A DNA stretch of 64,000 bases from an uncultured Methanoregula sp. (GCF_963667735.1 NZ_OY763919.1:2295539-2359538); one strand, 5' to 3'. Positions 29,901 to 37,661 are shown, numbered from the stretch's first letter. Notes: generated by a model from the sequence alone, not told the origin. Numbers and translations: made by a program.

Positions 29901-29971
29901 GGGCACGTTTTGCATTGACCGTGCCCAAAGGAGCGTGGCGGACCAGAGAAGCGGATCCGGCAGGGAACTGA
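23981..29971 (+). CDS. Giant REC-12xPAS hybrid sensor histidine kinase
   Basis: About 1996 residues from the ATG at 23981 (a second ATG follows at 23984). Receiver with Asp57 in AVVSDYQMPGMDG, then twelve PAS units over residues about 145-1770, then H-box VTRHDINNQ (His1791) and an ATPase domain with DDGCGVP and GYGKNTGLGLAL. PAS 1, 9 and 12 are close copies (INFLPDATFAI, GKGNYEYA, IAWNRA), PAS 7 and 11 form a second pair, and PAS 10 matches the second PAS of the kinase at 6616. It is soluble by sequence, with coiled-coil linkers after PAS 8 and 9. Such a long sensor array is unusual even for methanogens. Confidence 0.92.
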   Translation: MMPETIRVLYVDDERDLLEIGKLFLEDLGGFLVDTQISGKTGLAALSSGRYDAVVSDYQMPGMDGIAFLKQVRGSKNRIPFILFTGRGREEVVIQALNEGADFYLQKGGEPVAQFTELSHKIRQAVQQRRAEASIRDHERRETDIINFLPDATFAIDANGIVIAWNRAMEEFTGVPAGEILGKGNYEYSLSIYNKRRPMLIDLVLKDDKETEAKYPYIRRSGNKLISEKFLPDKNNGAGVMIWFTATPLYDTTGKTIGAIESIRDITDRKRVEEEAIFKNVILTTQQETSPDAILIVDTSGRILHYNRKFIEIWKIPEEIIASRLDEPVLQFVTGQNSDPAAFLARVRYLYDHTGEKSLEELLLKDGRILERHSAPMTGEDKKFYGRVWYFRDITDRKRAEEALIQEKTFIEAIFNSTPGMVYLYDDKGKLIRWNKNHEKMTGYSAEELSHMHLNDWYIGDADSQAAVDKGIRQTMETGFGEAQARLRKKDGTTIPMYFTASLLTIGKNHYFTGIGIDMTDRLKAEHDLRESAERYKSLITVSNTGVWEYDRDRNYLWCSPEYFTMLGRDIKDYNQPGTATLKEVWIDLLHPDDRERATKEFMQYLEMNTTGIYENHYRMQHADGHWVWIWARGRTLRDTNGTLSNKTIGTLIDVTRLKKAEEWQRIYNEHLRLAQAMGHTGSWQIRIGSDKVWGSDETYRLFGIPQPDGGMLSLDLFLIRIPERDLVRKALDDLVRNGNAFDIEYTIEPADGSGTKTVHSKAQILFDVDNKPSWIAGVIQDITELKRADHLIREANTLYARTQEIAHVGSWQWDPEDNRIEWSDETYRIFGYEPHRIDLTLEKIRRHIYPADLDKHDRILSQVVTTHRYDPEEYRIIRPDGTERVVSSMGEVITDNSGAIVRIRGSIQDITEHKRAEAALLESERKYRTVLENIQDIFYRTDMEGRLTMTSPSWARVLGYESTDDCIGKNVAGAFYYEPEKRHEFLEMIQKNGHVENFEAVLKRKNGQPVYVLTNSHVFYHENGSPAGIEGTIRDITPLKEAELALRESEKKYRTVFENTGTATVVLESDGTISLANSEYVRLTGYPKDEIENKKKWMEFVVKEDLDRMLKQHRERRKNPENALSHYEFRLVTRSKEIRTIYLSIDLIPGTTRSVASLLDITDRRRKEDALLKKAEELHAAYEQITATEEELRANFDELSRQERALQESGKRLADIIEFLPDATFAVNSEGVVIAWNQAMERMTSTPKKEMLGRGNYEYAIAIYRERKPILIDLVLDEEEMVAMQYPGVKREGDKFFAEAFIQHMNKGRGAHLWFTASPLYDPEGNISGAIESIREITELKEREAALNRKNEELGAAYEEITSTEEELRQQVEEIASTHEALQESEQRYRNIIEDQTEFISRFSPDGTHRFVNEAYCQYFGMDRNAVLGHRFRPHIPPGDRERVDAFFASLTPKNPVGTIEHRIIMPDGTVRWQEWSDRAIFGRDGRVIEYQSVGRDITKNKLLEEELQRTVDEYKNLLENISDTYYRSNLAGNLVLASRSLSTLLGYNDLAECIGKPIAGTFYMNPADRTEFVDRVLRQGSVTDYELCLKRKDGSPVIVATSSYICSDKNGNILGIEGTLRDMTERKRILEDIREAEQRLTDIINFLPDATFAIDREGRVIAWNRAIEEMTGVSAGEMIGKGNYEYALPFYGETRPILIDLVFCGNADIEKRYSSVQRKGTILTAETGIARVAGKNLFLWGKAGPLFNTAGEVIGAIESIRDITDKRLLEESLKQLNRKLNLLGSVTRHDINNQLTKLMSYLRMLEKTQPEVSDNEYARKIAVIARQILSMIQFTRQYEEIGVKAAVWQDCRMLADNAKSELGPSQVILQNDLPFRIEIFADPLIVKVFYNLMDNAVRYGEKITTIRFSSAESGEDLILICQDDGCGVPFDQKEQIFERGYGKNTGLGLALSKEILAITGITIAETGEPGTGARFALTVPKGAWRTREADPAGN

Positions 29972-30391
29972 TCTCGACCAGGTTCCTGTGCGCGAAAATG
30001 GTGAAATTTACCCGGAAACAAACTGCGGTACCGGCGTTTAAATCCAGTGAAAATGCAGGGTACGGAAAATTTGGCCGGGGACCCGGGCTGTCTCCGGCCG
30101 GATCCTCCACCCTGCCACGAAACATCAAAATGGGGAATCAGGCCGGCAGGGAATTATCGGGGCTGTTTCACCACACATTTCAAAGCACCGGATCGGCACT
30201 TTCTTAAAAATTCGCCAAAGCGCCGGAAGTACTGTTTCTCTGCTATCCGGAAGCCCTTGTTCAGGTGCTTTTTTGTTTTCACCGAATGATGCCGGAACAG
30301 ATTGATCGAGATCCTGACTGTATCTGACATACTGTCCTGAGGATATCCCCATAATTGTTTTCAAACTTTGTGGTGAGTGCAAGAGAAAAAA
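29972..30391. other. Intergenic region, no gene seen
   Basis: About 420 bases between convergent genes. Short frames exist on both strands but none has family-like sequence or a binding site. Some T-rich tracts (30262-30270) may end transcription. Confidence 0.4.
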
Positions 30392-30724
30392 TCAGTCTTT
30401 CCTGATCTTCTCGATCACCAGCCGGAACTGCGGAAGAACAACCGTGACTGTCTTCCAGAGCAGGTTATAGTCAACCGAAAAACAGGAATGTGCAAGGAGA
30501 TTGCGGATCCCGGCAACCTGCCGCCACGGGATCTCCGGGTAGGAATCCGTGAGCGGGGCTGGAAGCTGCCGGACCGCTTCGCCGATGACGAGCAGGTTAT
30601 AGGTCACGGCATCCGTTGTCTTTCCATCAGAACTGAATGATTCAAAAGTCTGGTTTTTTGTGTAAATATCGATCCGGTCCAGAGCCGCGACAATATCGTC
30701 AAGAAGAAGACGTTCATCTCTCAT
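30392..30724 (-). CDS. HepT-like HEPN-domain toxin (DUF86)
   Basis: 110 residues, the usual size. The HEPN helix carries RNLLAHSCF in place of the consensus R-x4-H-x-Y; Arg and His are kept but the Tyr is Cys. In known HepT/MntA pairs this Tyr is the site that MntA AMPylates to silence the RNase. The start codon overlaps the MntA stop (ATGA), which confirms pairing. HepT toxins are RNases that act in the cytoplasm. Whether it is active here cannot be read from sequence. Confidence 0.85.
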   Translation of the reverse strand: MRDERLLLDDIVAALDRIDIYTKNQTFESFSSDGKTTDAVTYNLLVIGEAVRQLPAPLTDSYPEIPWRQVAGIRNLLAHSCFSVDYNLLWKTVTVVLPQFRLVIEKIRKD

Positions 30725-31014
30725 ACAAATACCACTTCCCGCATAACCTCGTCCCGCATACCGGGCCGGAGACCGCCTTTGGATACGGGATTCACCTTCA
30801 TACCGAGACGCTCCTCAAGGAATTGCCTGAGCCCGACAAGGGTGATGAGATCGGCACCGGGCCCGAACTCCACCAGGAGATGGATCCTGCCGGTACCCGA
30901 TTCATCATTCCGAATAATCGTACCGATGATCCCGATCTCCCGGACATCGTAGCGGGTGGCAAGTTCGCCCTTGAGGCTGCGTATCACACCCATGAGTTCC
31001 TGCTGCGGGATCAT
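30721..31014 (-). CDS. MntA-like nucleotidyltransferase-fold antitoxin with degenerate active site
   Basis: 97 residues from the ATG at 31014; the frame extends to 31200, but the upstream part is not family-like. The fold is recognisable by REIGIIGTIIRN and HLLVEFGPGADL. Aligned to the consensus GS-x10-DxD-LLVEF, the Ser is Thr and both Asp residues are Arg and His (GRIHLLVEF). The AMP-transfer chemistry of MntA is therefore very unlikely. It probably neutralises HepT, if at all, by binding. Confidence 0.8.
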   Translation of the reverse strand: MIPQQELMGVIRSLKGELATRYDVREIGIIGTIIRNDESGTGRIHLLVEFGPGADLITLVGLRQFLEERLGMKVNPVSKGGLRPGMRDEVMREVVFV

Positions 31015-31230
31015 CGTCTCATCTCTTTTTCGTAGAGCAGGATCAGGCATAAGGATTGCCCCTCTTCCAAAACCGGAATAACCGGGGGGCCGGGTCAGGA
31101 TCCAGGAATTGCCGGAAAAAGGTGGAAGGCTGCATGAAGATGTTCTGCAAAATGTTCCGGTAAATGTCAAGAGAACCAGATTCGCCCACCATAGATCCAA
31201 AATATAAAATCACGGGCAAGATCCGGATCC

Positions 31231-31246
31231 TAAATTAATATTAAAT
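31231..31246 (+). promoter_or_regulatory. TATA-like box before the REC-PAS gene
   Basis: An AT-only stretch AAATTAATATTAAAT ends just before the GTG at 31249. A box here would start transcription near 31260, which favours the downstream ATG at 31276 as the true start. Confidence 0.4.
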
Positions 31247-31248
31247 AT

Positions 31249-32361
31249 GTGAAGGTGGAAGTTATTTACCACCAAATGACGCCCGAGATCCTGGCAGAAC
31301 GAAAAAAGATCCTCAATATTCTCGTTGTGGATGACGAGCCGGTCCTTGCGGACCTTGCCGAACATTTCCTGGAACGGGAAAACTTCTGCACCGATGCAGC
31401 CTATTCCGCTGATGAAGCATTACAGAAGATCAGCCAGTACCCGTACGATGCCATAGTCTCCGATTACCAGATGCCGGGAAAAGACGGGATCGACCTGTTA
31501 AAAGAGGTTCGCAGCTCCTATCCCGGGCTCCCGTTCATACTCTTTACCGGCCGGAGCCGGGAGGAGGTCGCCATCCAGGCGCTGAACGAAGGGGCGGATT
31601 TCTATATCCAGAAAGGCGGGGATCCGAAAGCCCAGTTTGCCGAACTCACCCATCACGTGAAACGGGCGATCGAGCGGAGGAACGCAGCAGCAGCAATCCA
31701 GGAGCGAAACGAGGTTCTGGGAGCCATCCTTTCAGCTTCCCCGTTTGGCATTGCACTGGTAAAAAGCCGCACCATCCAGTGGCTCAATGAATCCCTTGCA
31801 TCGATGCTCGGGTACGAGACACGCGAACTGCTTGGCATGCCGGTCCGGAACCTGTACGGATCTGAAGAGGATTTTGTCAGCGCCGGGGAGCGGATTGCTG
31901 CCGAGCTCAACAGGAACGGGCAGTCGAAGATACGGGTCCGGCTCAAAAGAAAAAACGGCTCCATGATGGATTGCGAAGCCCAGATGGCCTGCCTCAACAC
32001 GAAAAACCCCCTGTACAGCCGGATGGTGACATTCACGGATATCACCCGTCAGCTTGCACTCTCCCGCGAGATGGAGCATCTATCGGGATTGCCGCAAGTC
32101 AACCCGGGTGCTGTGCTCGAAGTGAACGACCAGGGCATCGTCACCTACTTCAACAATGCAGCCATCGATCTCCTGGTCCTGCATGACAGTGGCAAAGGAC
32201 TTGAAGTGTTCGTACCCCGGAACATTGAGGAGATCCTCAACGGGTTCCGGACGGGCAGTGCCAGCTGCATCTGCCGGACGATCCGGATCGGATCTGCCAC
32301 AATCACCGAGCATATACTCCCCGGCAGCACCGGCAACACGATCCGGATATCGCTATCATAA
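31249..32361 (+). CDS. REC-PAS protein without a kinase domain
   Basis: 370 residues from the GTG at 31249; an ATG at 31276 (MTPEILAERK) with AAGGTGGA upstream is equally or more likely. Receiver with Asp72 (numbered from the GTG) in AIVSDYQMPGKDG and the same FTGRSREEVAIQALNEGADF signature as the four kinases of this window. One clear PAS (about 155-270) and a weaker PAS-like domain (280-365) follow. There is no H-box or ATPase domain and a clean stop, so it is a free-standing response regulator or sensor that could be phosphorylated by one of the neighbouring kinases. Confidence 0.88.
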   Translation: MKVEVIYHQMTPEILAERKKILNILVVDDEPVLADLAEHFLERENFCTDAAYSADEALQKISQYPYDAIVSDYQMPGKDGIDLLKEVRSSYPGLPFILFTGRSREEVAIQALNEGADFYIQKGGDPKAQFAELTHHVKRAIERRNAAAAIQERNEVLGAILSASPFGIALVKSRTIQWLNESLASMLGYETRELLGMPVRNLYGSEEDFVSAGERIAAELNRNGQSKIRVRLKRKNGSMMDCEAQMACLNTKNPLYSRMVTFTDITRQLALSREMEHLSGLPQVNPGAVLEVNDQGIVTYFNNAAIDLLVLHDSGKGLEVFVPRNIEEILNGFRTGSASCICRTIRIGSATITEHILPGSTGNTIRISLS

Positions 32362-32546
32362 GTTTCCCGAACAATGCATGTCAGGTTCCAGGATATCCCC
32401 AGTTTGTCCCGGCGTTCCGGAAGGATTTTTCCAATGAAACCGGTTCCATTCTTCCGGGCCCCGGCTCCATTATCCGTGCCGGCAGGGTACAGCCGTACAT
32501 CTGCAGGAGAAATATCTATTTCCTCGCGGGGAGATTCATCATTACC

Positions 32547-32792
32547 ATGCCCGCTCATGAGCCGCACCGCTGGTACATTTATGGGTATTCAGCTGTGCTG
32601 CTCATCTCCCTGTTCATGCTTGCCGCTACCGTTATCTTCGTTTTCCTGCACTGCCAGCGGGTGCTTGCACTCGACAGCAGTCCAGGTACCTGCGGGATTG
32701 GCATTGGATGGGTGCTCATCGGTATCGCATTTGTTGCAATCGCGGGATATTCAGGATGGCAGGTATACCGGATCGTGCAGAATGGGGAGTGA
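32547..32792 (+). CDS. Small two-TM membrane protein
   Basis: 81 residues with two hydrophobic segments (about 13-35 and 50-72) separated by a short loop that contains two Cys (FLHCQRVLALDSSPGTCGIG). Start ATG at 32547 in a region otherwise lacking genes. The codon use is like the neighbours. No family recognised. Confidence 0.55.
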   Translation: MPAHEPHRWYIYGYSAVLLISLFMLAATVIFVFLHCQRVLALDSSPGTCGIGIGWVLIGIAFVAIAGYSGWQVYRIVQNGE

Positions 32793-32870
32793 GGGAACTT
32801 TCCTTCCCGGGTCCCGCAGGTTCCCGGTACGTGAGATACACCTGAACCCGGCCGTTACCGGAGTCTGATC

Positions 32871-33416
32871 ATGAATAACAGAAACGAATTTCCGGAGAGG
32901 ATGCCCTGCAATCTCATCATCATCGGAATGCCCGGTGCCGGCAAGAGCACGCTCGGGGTGATTCTTGCAAAGACGCTGGGATGGAAATTCTGCGATACCG
33001 ATCTCGCCATCCAGGAAAGCACCGGCCGGCTCCTGCAGGATATCATCGATAGTGACGGGATCGAGGCTTTCAAAAAGATCGAGGAAGCTGCCCTCTGTTT
33101 CCTCGACTATCACCATGCGGTCATCGCCACCGGGGGAAGCGCGGTCTTCAGCAATCCGGCAATGATGCACCTGAAAACCGGAGGAACCGTCATCTACCTG
33201 AAGATCACGTTCGACGAGATGGCAAAGCGGCTCGGCAATATCACGACCCGGGGGATCGTGCTGGGGAACGGCGAGAGCCTTCTGGAAATGTACAGCGAAC
33301 GGGTTCCGTTGTATGAGAAGTATGCCGACATAACGGTCGAGTGTTCCGGGGAACCGTTCGAGACCGTGGTCGAGAAGATCATTGCCGGGCTCTCCCGGGC
33401 CGGGTTTTCCCGGTAA
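32871..33416 (+). CDS. Shikimate kinase-like protein of the bacterial AroK fold
   Basis: 181 residues, the usual AroK size. P-loop IIIGMPGAGKSTLG (19-27 region), the DTD motif CDTDLAIQESTG, and ATGGSAV in place of ATGGGAV. Known fact: most archaea use an unrelated GHMP-family shikimate kinase, so this bacterial-type protein may be an extra copy or act on another substrate. The conserved Arg residues of the shikimate site are only partly visible. Monocistronic, between a small membrane protein and a convergent lipoprotein gene. Confidence 0.85.
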   Translation: MNNRNEFPERMPCNLIIIGMPGAGKSTLGVILAKTLGWKFCDTDLAIQESTGRLLQDIIDSDGIEAFKKIEEAALCFLDYHHAVIATGGSAVFSNPAMMHLKTGGTVIYLKITFDEMAKRLGNITTRGIVLGNGESLLEMYSERVPLYEKYADITVECSGEPFETVVEKIIAGLSRAGFSR

Positions 33417-33506
33417 AGCGGGGAGTTTTTGGGATTTGGTTGCGGAACCTCCGTATCAAAAAAGGGAATGAACCGGCAGATTCGCCCGGGCGGAGACCGG
33501 GGCCGG

Positions 33507-33971
33507 CTATACTTTCCTGAGCGTGTCGATGGATGCAGTATTGGGGCTGCCGTCGTATACGTACGTCAGTTCGATCTCACCGGAACCGAGGATCTCCCCA
33601 AAACTGTACCCGCCATTCGTCTCGGTCATGATCAGGGTCCTGCCATCGCGAGCGATGATACCGGAACAGTCTGCTTTTGTCTGGTTGGTTCCCGTGCCAA
33701 AGACGAACGTACCTGCAACAATGCGGCCTTTCTGCTCTGTTATGATCATCGACATCGTGGCATTGCCATAGTTCGTGAAACCCCGGGCCGGTGCATAGCC
33801 GGCCATGGTGCCGGTCCAGGTACCGGTAATGTCCGGTATGACCGCCGCTGATGCGGCGGCCGGTGGAGCTGGTGCCTGTACGGCAACCGCGGGCGCGGCA
33901 GGCGATGGGGTCGTGCACCCGGAAACGAATACCGCGAAGACGATGAAAAGAGCAAGGACTGCGAGCTTCAT
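33507..33971 (-). CDS. Lipoprotein of unknown function
   Basis: 154 residues. Signal peptide with lipobox VFVSGCTTP, Ala/Pro-rich linker to about residue 46, then a domain beginning DITGTWTGTMAGY and with TMTETNGGYSFGEILGSGEIELTY-like strands. The beta-rich layout resembles small lipocalin-like or DUF-type domains of methanogen lipoproteins, but I assign none. A CGAAC/GTTCG inverted repeat (33973-33986) lies right before the ATG. Confidence 0.75.
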   Translation of the reverse strand: MKLAVLALFIVFAVFVSGCTTPSPAAPAVAVQAPAPPAAASAAVIPDITGTWTGTMAGYAPARGFTNYGNATMSMIITEQKGRIVAGTFVFGTGTNQTKADCSGIIARDGRTLIMTETNGGYSFGEILGSGEIELTYVYDGSPNTASIDTLRKV

Positions 33972-34120
33972 ACGAACGGTTGTTCGCGGGAAAACGGGAT
34001 AAAGCTGAAGGTTTCAGAAGATCTGCTGTACGCCTGCCCGGCAACTCCCAGGAGCACTCCTGCCGGCAGAATGTCTGCCGGACCTCCGGTTTTAACAGGT
34101 CCGGGGAATCTCCCGATTGT

Positions 34121-35419
34121 TCAGATGATACTCAGGGATTTGACCGGCAGTTTCTTTTTCGCAAGCCAGAAACAGAGAACCAGGCGCAGCGACATGGAGA
34201 CGAGCATTCCCATGCAGACCCCGAGCAGCCCGTAATAATAGCAGAAGAGCGAGCCAAGGCCTATCAGGGTTACGATCTCGGCAATGATGAAGACCGTTAC
34301 CTGGTTTTCAAATCCCGTGTACGTCAGCAGCTGGTCAGGCAGATCCCCGATGGCATTCAGGGTGACCGCGATGACAGAAACGCAGAGGGGCAGGCTTGCG
34401 ACCACATAGCCCGGCCCGAAAATGCCGAGGATCTGCTCCCGGAAGATGATGATTCCTGCAGCAAGGACAACCGCGATTGCCACGTTGAAGAGATTGGTAT
34501 TATTGATCCGCCTCTGGAGTTCGGCCTGCTGGTCCGGGGAACCGAACATCTTGCTGATGTGGGGGATGACGTATTTCGATGTGGCGCTCGGGAAAATGAA
34601 GAAAAATTCCGTAATGGACAGGATGGCCACGTACAGTCCTACCATCTCCTCATTGCTGCCAATGCCTTCCACAACATACAGGTCCAGGTACCCCCCGAGA
34701 GCATAGATCGTGCCGAGAATCACAAGGCCCGCTGCATCCTTGTACCAGATCCTGGCATCTTCTGCAGATACCCGGGCTTTCAGGGCGGTCGATACCCGCT
34801 CGAGAATATTCTTCTTTCTGAGAATAAAGGGAAGCAGCCCGAGAAGAATAGTCAGGAGCGAGACAATGACCCAGGCCGCGATGACTATCTCGTTGGTGAA
34901 GGAGTCGCTGACATAGTACACCGCAGTGAGGGCGATAACGATTAAGACACTGTACCGGATTACGACGTCGATGCACGTGGATACGATGACGCGGTCTTCG
35001 CCGAGAAGGTAATCGATGATGAGGAGGGCAACAGCAGCAACCGGTGCCATCAGGAGGAAATACATCGCCATGTGGAAGTACAAAAGATTGGCAATGCTGC
35101 CGTTGAAGAAGAAGAAGACCACTGCCGCGATGATGAGGTAATAGACAAAGAACCCGGCAAGAACCAGCTTGATGTTCCATTTGATGAACGCGTGGAGTTT
35201 CTCGGTCTCGCCGCTCTCCTTGTAGAGGGGCACGTATTTCCGTACCGTATCATTCGTGCCAAGGAGCAGAAGCGTGGTAAGGCCGGTGAGTACCCCGATG
35301 GCAACCCCGTAATCCCCGAACATCTGCATGCTCATGTGATGGGCAAGAATCACATTCAGGACGTACCGCAGGATGTACGACAGCAGGCCGAGGATGAAGA
35401 GAATAATTACCATCAGCAT
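34121..35419 (-). CDS. MOP-superfamily flippase (polysaccharide/lipid-linked oligosaccharide)
   Basis: 432 residues with about 12 predicted membrane helices, in keeping with Wzx-like flippases. The N-terminus MLMVIILFILGLLSYILRYV and the FGDYGVAIGVLTGLTTLLLLGTN region fit the family; TMs are separated by short charged loops. It probably moves lipid-linked glycans across the membrane for S-layer or surface glycosylation. The acyltransferase upstream (35815) is in the same direction and could modify surface glycans. A long open frame on the plus strand is a shadow. Confidence 0.88.
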   Translation of the reverse strand: MLMVIILFILGLLSYILRYVLNVILAHHMSMQMFGDYGVAIGVLTGLTTLLLLGTNDTVRKYVPLYKESGETEKLHAFIKWNIKLVLAGFFVYYLIIAAVVFFFFNGSIANLLYFHMAMYFLLMAPVAAVALLIIDYLLGEDRVIVSTCIDVVIRYSVLIVIALTAVYYVSDSFTNEIVIAAWVIVSLLTILLGLLPFILRKKNILERVSTALKARVSAEDARIWYKDAAGLVILGTIYALGGYLDLYVVEGIGSNEEMVGLYVAILSITEFFFIFPSATSKYVIPHISKMFGSPDQQAELQRRINNTNLFNVAIAVVLAAGIIIFREQILGIFGPGYVVASLPLCVSVIAVTLNAIGDLPDQLLTYTGFENQVTVFIIAEIVTLIGLGSLFCYYYGLLGVCMGMLVSMSLRLVLCFWLAKKKLPVKSLSII

Positions 35420-35814
35420 AGGAACTCATCCATCTGATCACGTGTTGCTCCGGGTATATTGGCGGACAAATCCTTATATTGTTTGCCCGATGGTTTCCCA
35501 GGCCTTCAAGCACGATGCCACTGCCGGGTACGGGGTTGCGGGTTTTTGCAGGCCGGGGATATGGCCGGACCCGGGATCACTGCAACCATGATCGGGGCGA
35601 TCTTGTGTATACCGGCTGAGATCGTTTCTCGTAACCGCTCCGTTCTTCTCCACGGGAGAGATCGTGTTCCACCATCCAGGTTCAATTTCCCGGATAAAAA
35701 GAAGAATGCCGGAATGTTCTTTCCGGTTCCTTTGATCAGGGCCGCATCTATTGCCGGGATCTCAGGGGGTTTCTGTTTCCGCTGGCCGGTACCGGTTAAA
35801 AAATCATGATACGC
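35420..35814. other. Intergenic region, no gene seen
   Basis: About 395 bases between two genes of the same direction. AT-rich pieces near 35455-35480 may be the flippase promoter. No coding signal. Confidence 0.35.
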
Positions 35815-36924
35815 TCATGCAGGTCTTTTGTCCGGGCCGGCAATCCCGAAGAGCGCCCGCACTACCGGGATTCTTTTGAGGATCTCGTAGCAGGCAAATG
35901 TCAGGATGAAACTGAAGAGAACGATCGAGAGGAACTGCAGGGCCGGGGGAATGGCCAGCATCACCACGTAATAGGCAATCGCCACAAGGATTGCCTCGTG
36001 AATAATATACACCGTATACGCGGCCGCACCGAGATATTCGGTGAACGGGTTCGAAACATCCGCCAGGTGCCTGCCCGCTCCCATCAGCGCAAGAACCCCG
36101 GTCCACCCGGTCAGGACATAAACCGGGGATGACCCCCAGAAGACTTCGGAATGCCCAAGGTATATTCCATATATCCACATCAAGCTGATGGTCAGGACAA
36201 TCCATGCAGCCATGAGCACGGCCCAGTATTTTTCCAGCTGAGCCTGGACAGCATTCCGGGAAAACAGGTAGTACCCGAAAAGAAAGATGGCAAGATACGA
36301 GATAAACGAATATCCAGCCACATTGAGGCCGGCAAAGTTCAAGAGCCAGACCGGGATGAACAGGAGACAGGGAACAAGAAGATTCTCTTCGTGACAGGAA
36401 ACGCGATGTCCTGCCAGTCGCCGGCCGAGAATGATCACACCAAGTGCGATGACGGAGATGAAAAATAAAAAGATGATAAACCAGAGGTGGTCAACGCTGA
36501 AATCTCCCATGGTTCCGTTCTGGTACTGGATGCCCGCAATGGAAGTGAAGAAATGCACAAACGCACCGAAAAAGCTCCCGGTATAACCGGTGTGGAATTT
36601 CAGGGCATAGTATGCAATAACCGGGCAGACGAAGACCACGCCTGCCAGGAACGGGACGAGGAGTCGGGTGACCCGTTCTTTCAGGTACACGCGGGGCGTA
36701 CGCTTCTCCAGGGCAAATTTTGCGCTCAGCCCGGCGATGCAGAACAAAAGCGGCATGATCCAGGGTTCGGCAGCAACCGCAAGACAATGGGCGGCAACGG
36801 ACGTGTAATCCGACAGGACATAATAGCCGTACCACCCGCCGCAGAATACGAATGCGGCATGAATCGGGAAGAGCAGGAGGATACAGATCCACCGAAGATT
36901 GTCGATATAATGCAACCGGACCAT
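35815..36924 (-). CDS. Acyltransferase 3 family membrane protein
   Basis: 369 residues with about ten membrane segments. The N-terminus RLHYIDNLRWICILLLFPIH, with the key His in the first helix, and the SVDHLWFIIFLFF segment are characteristic of acyltransferase 3 / OafA-type proteins. These O-acylate surface glycans or lipids. Its orientation and position relative to the flippase suggest a surface glycan role, by inference only. Confidence 0.88.
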   Translation of the reverse strand: MVRLHYIDNLRWICILLLFPIHAAFVFCGGWYGYYVLSDYTSVAAHCLAVAAEPWIMPLLFCIAGLSAKFALEKRTPRVYLKERVTRLLVPFLAGVVFVCPVIAYYALKFHTGYTGSFFGAFVHFFTSIAGIQYQNGTMGDFSVDHLWFIIFLFFISVIALGVIILGRRLAGHRVSCHEENLLVPCLLFIPVWLLNFAGLNVAGYSFISYLAIFLFGYYLFSRNAVQAQLEKYWAVLMAAWIVLTISLMWIYGIYLGHSEVFWGSSPVYVLTGWTGVLALMGAGRHLADVSNPFTEYLGAAAYTVYIIHEAILVAIAYYVVMLAIPPALQFLSIVLFSFILTFACYEILKRIPVVRALFGIAGPDKRPA

Positions 36925-37661
36925 GAACTATTCAGGTATGGAATCCATCGGAAGAATAGTATTCCTATGTTACCGGACCTTTTGAAATCCCCGGGATACC
37001 GGACGGGAACTGATGCTCCCCTGCCCGCGTTACGAGAAATTCCGCTTTCCAGAACGTACCCTGCGGCAGATCCAATGCGGGGATTACGCCGGTTCACCAG
37101 TTCCCGGGCCGGATAAAACGCCATCATTACAATTAACAGTGGCCCCGTGCCGGCGCGGAGATCTAAAAAAACTCAGCCGTTTCAAAAACCATTTCTCCCG
37201 GGCAATTGGTTTTTTGCTCTTTAGAAATCATTCGTGTTGCGAACTCAATGAAGTTTGTGAGTGTGACCCCCTCTCTCCCCCTAAGGAGGAGGCAGCCCAG
37301 GGTAGTAAGCCCCCTTGCCCCTCATTTTAAATCATATAAATTTTCGTAAGATTGTGCTCCACGGGGCGAGCCCCGATGAAGCGGCGAGCGCCCGTGGCCC
37401 TATCCCAATTCAATTCCTCCTTTTTTGCAGGTTTTCTCCAGAGCGTTTTTTACCCCGGTTCTGTCACGCAAAGCCACAGGAATTTCCATACTACCGGAAG
37501 AAATGACATCCGGTGATGATGCCAGATGAAGTATTACGATACTCCCGGACAGCGGGTCATGAAAATCCCCCTGACAATGTGATCGCCCCAAGCGGTGTTG
37601 AACACTCACGGACAACCGCGGACTGCCCGCGATTAACCGGATAAAAAAGAGAGTGAGATAG
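36925..37661. other. Long intergenic region with an AT-rich core
   Basis: About 735 bases. The middle (37195-37350) is AT-rich with T and CT tracts; the hairpin at 37359-37397 is listed apart. A minus-strand frame at 37400-37600 is open, but I see no family-like sequence or binding site, so I do not call it. Confidence 0.4.
37359..37397. repeat. GC-rich inverted repeat in an AT-rich spacer
   Basis: CCACGGG and CCCGTGG form seven pairs, enclosing an inner GGGGC/GCCCC hairpin, giving a compact 39-base structure. It could be the end of a small RNA or the scar of a mobile element. Confidence 0.4.

Noticed and set aside
33980..34945. 321-residue open frame on the plus strand
   Set aside because: Antisense to the flippase; composition is that of reversed membrane-protein codons.
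36487..37116. 209-residue plus-strand frame over the acyltransferase start
   Set aside because: Antisense to the conserved N-terminus of the acyltransferase, with no binding site.
37230..37400. CRISPR or tRNA-like structure
   Set aside because: No repeat-spacer periodicity and no cloverleaf; only one hairpin. No CRISPR array or tRNA was seen anywhere in the window.
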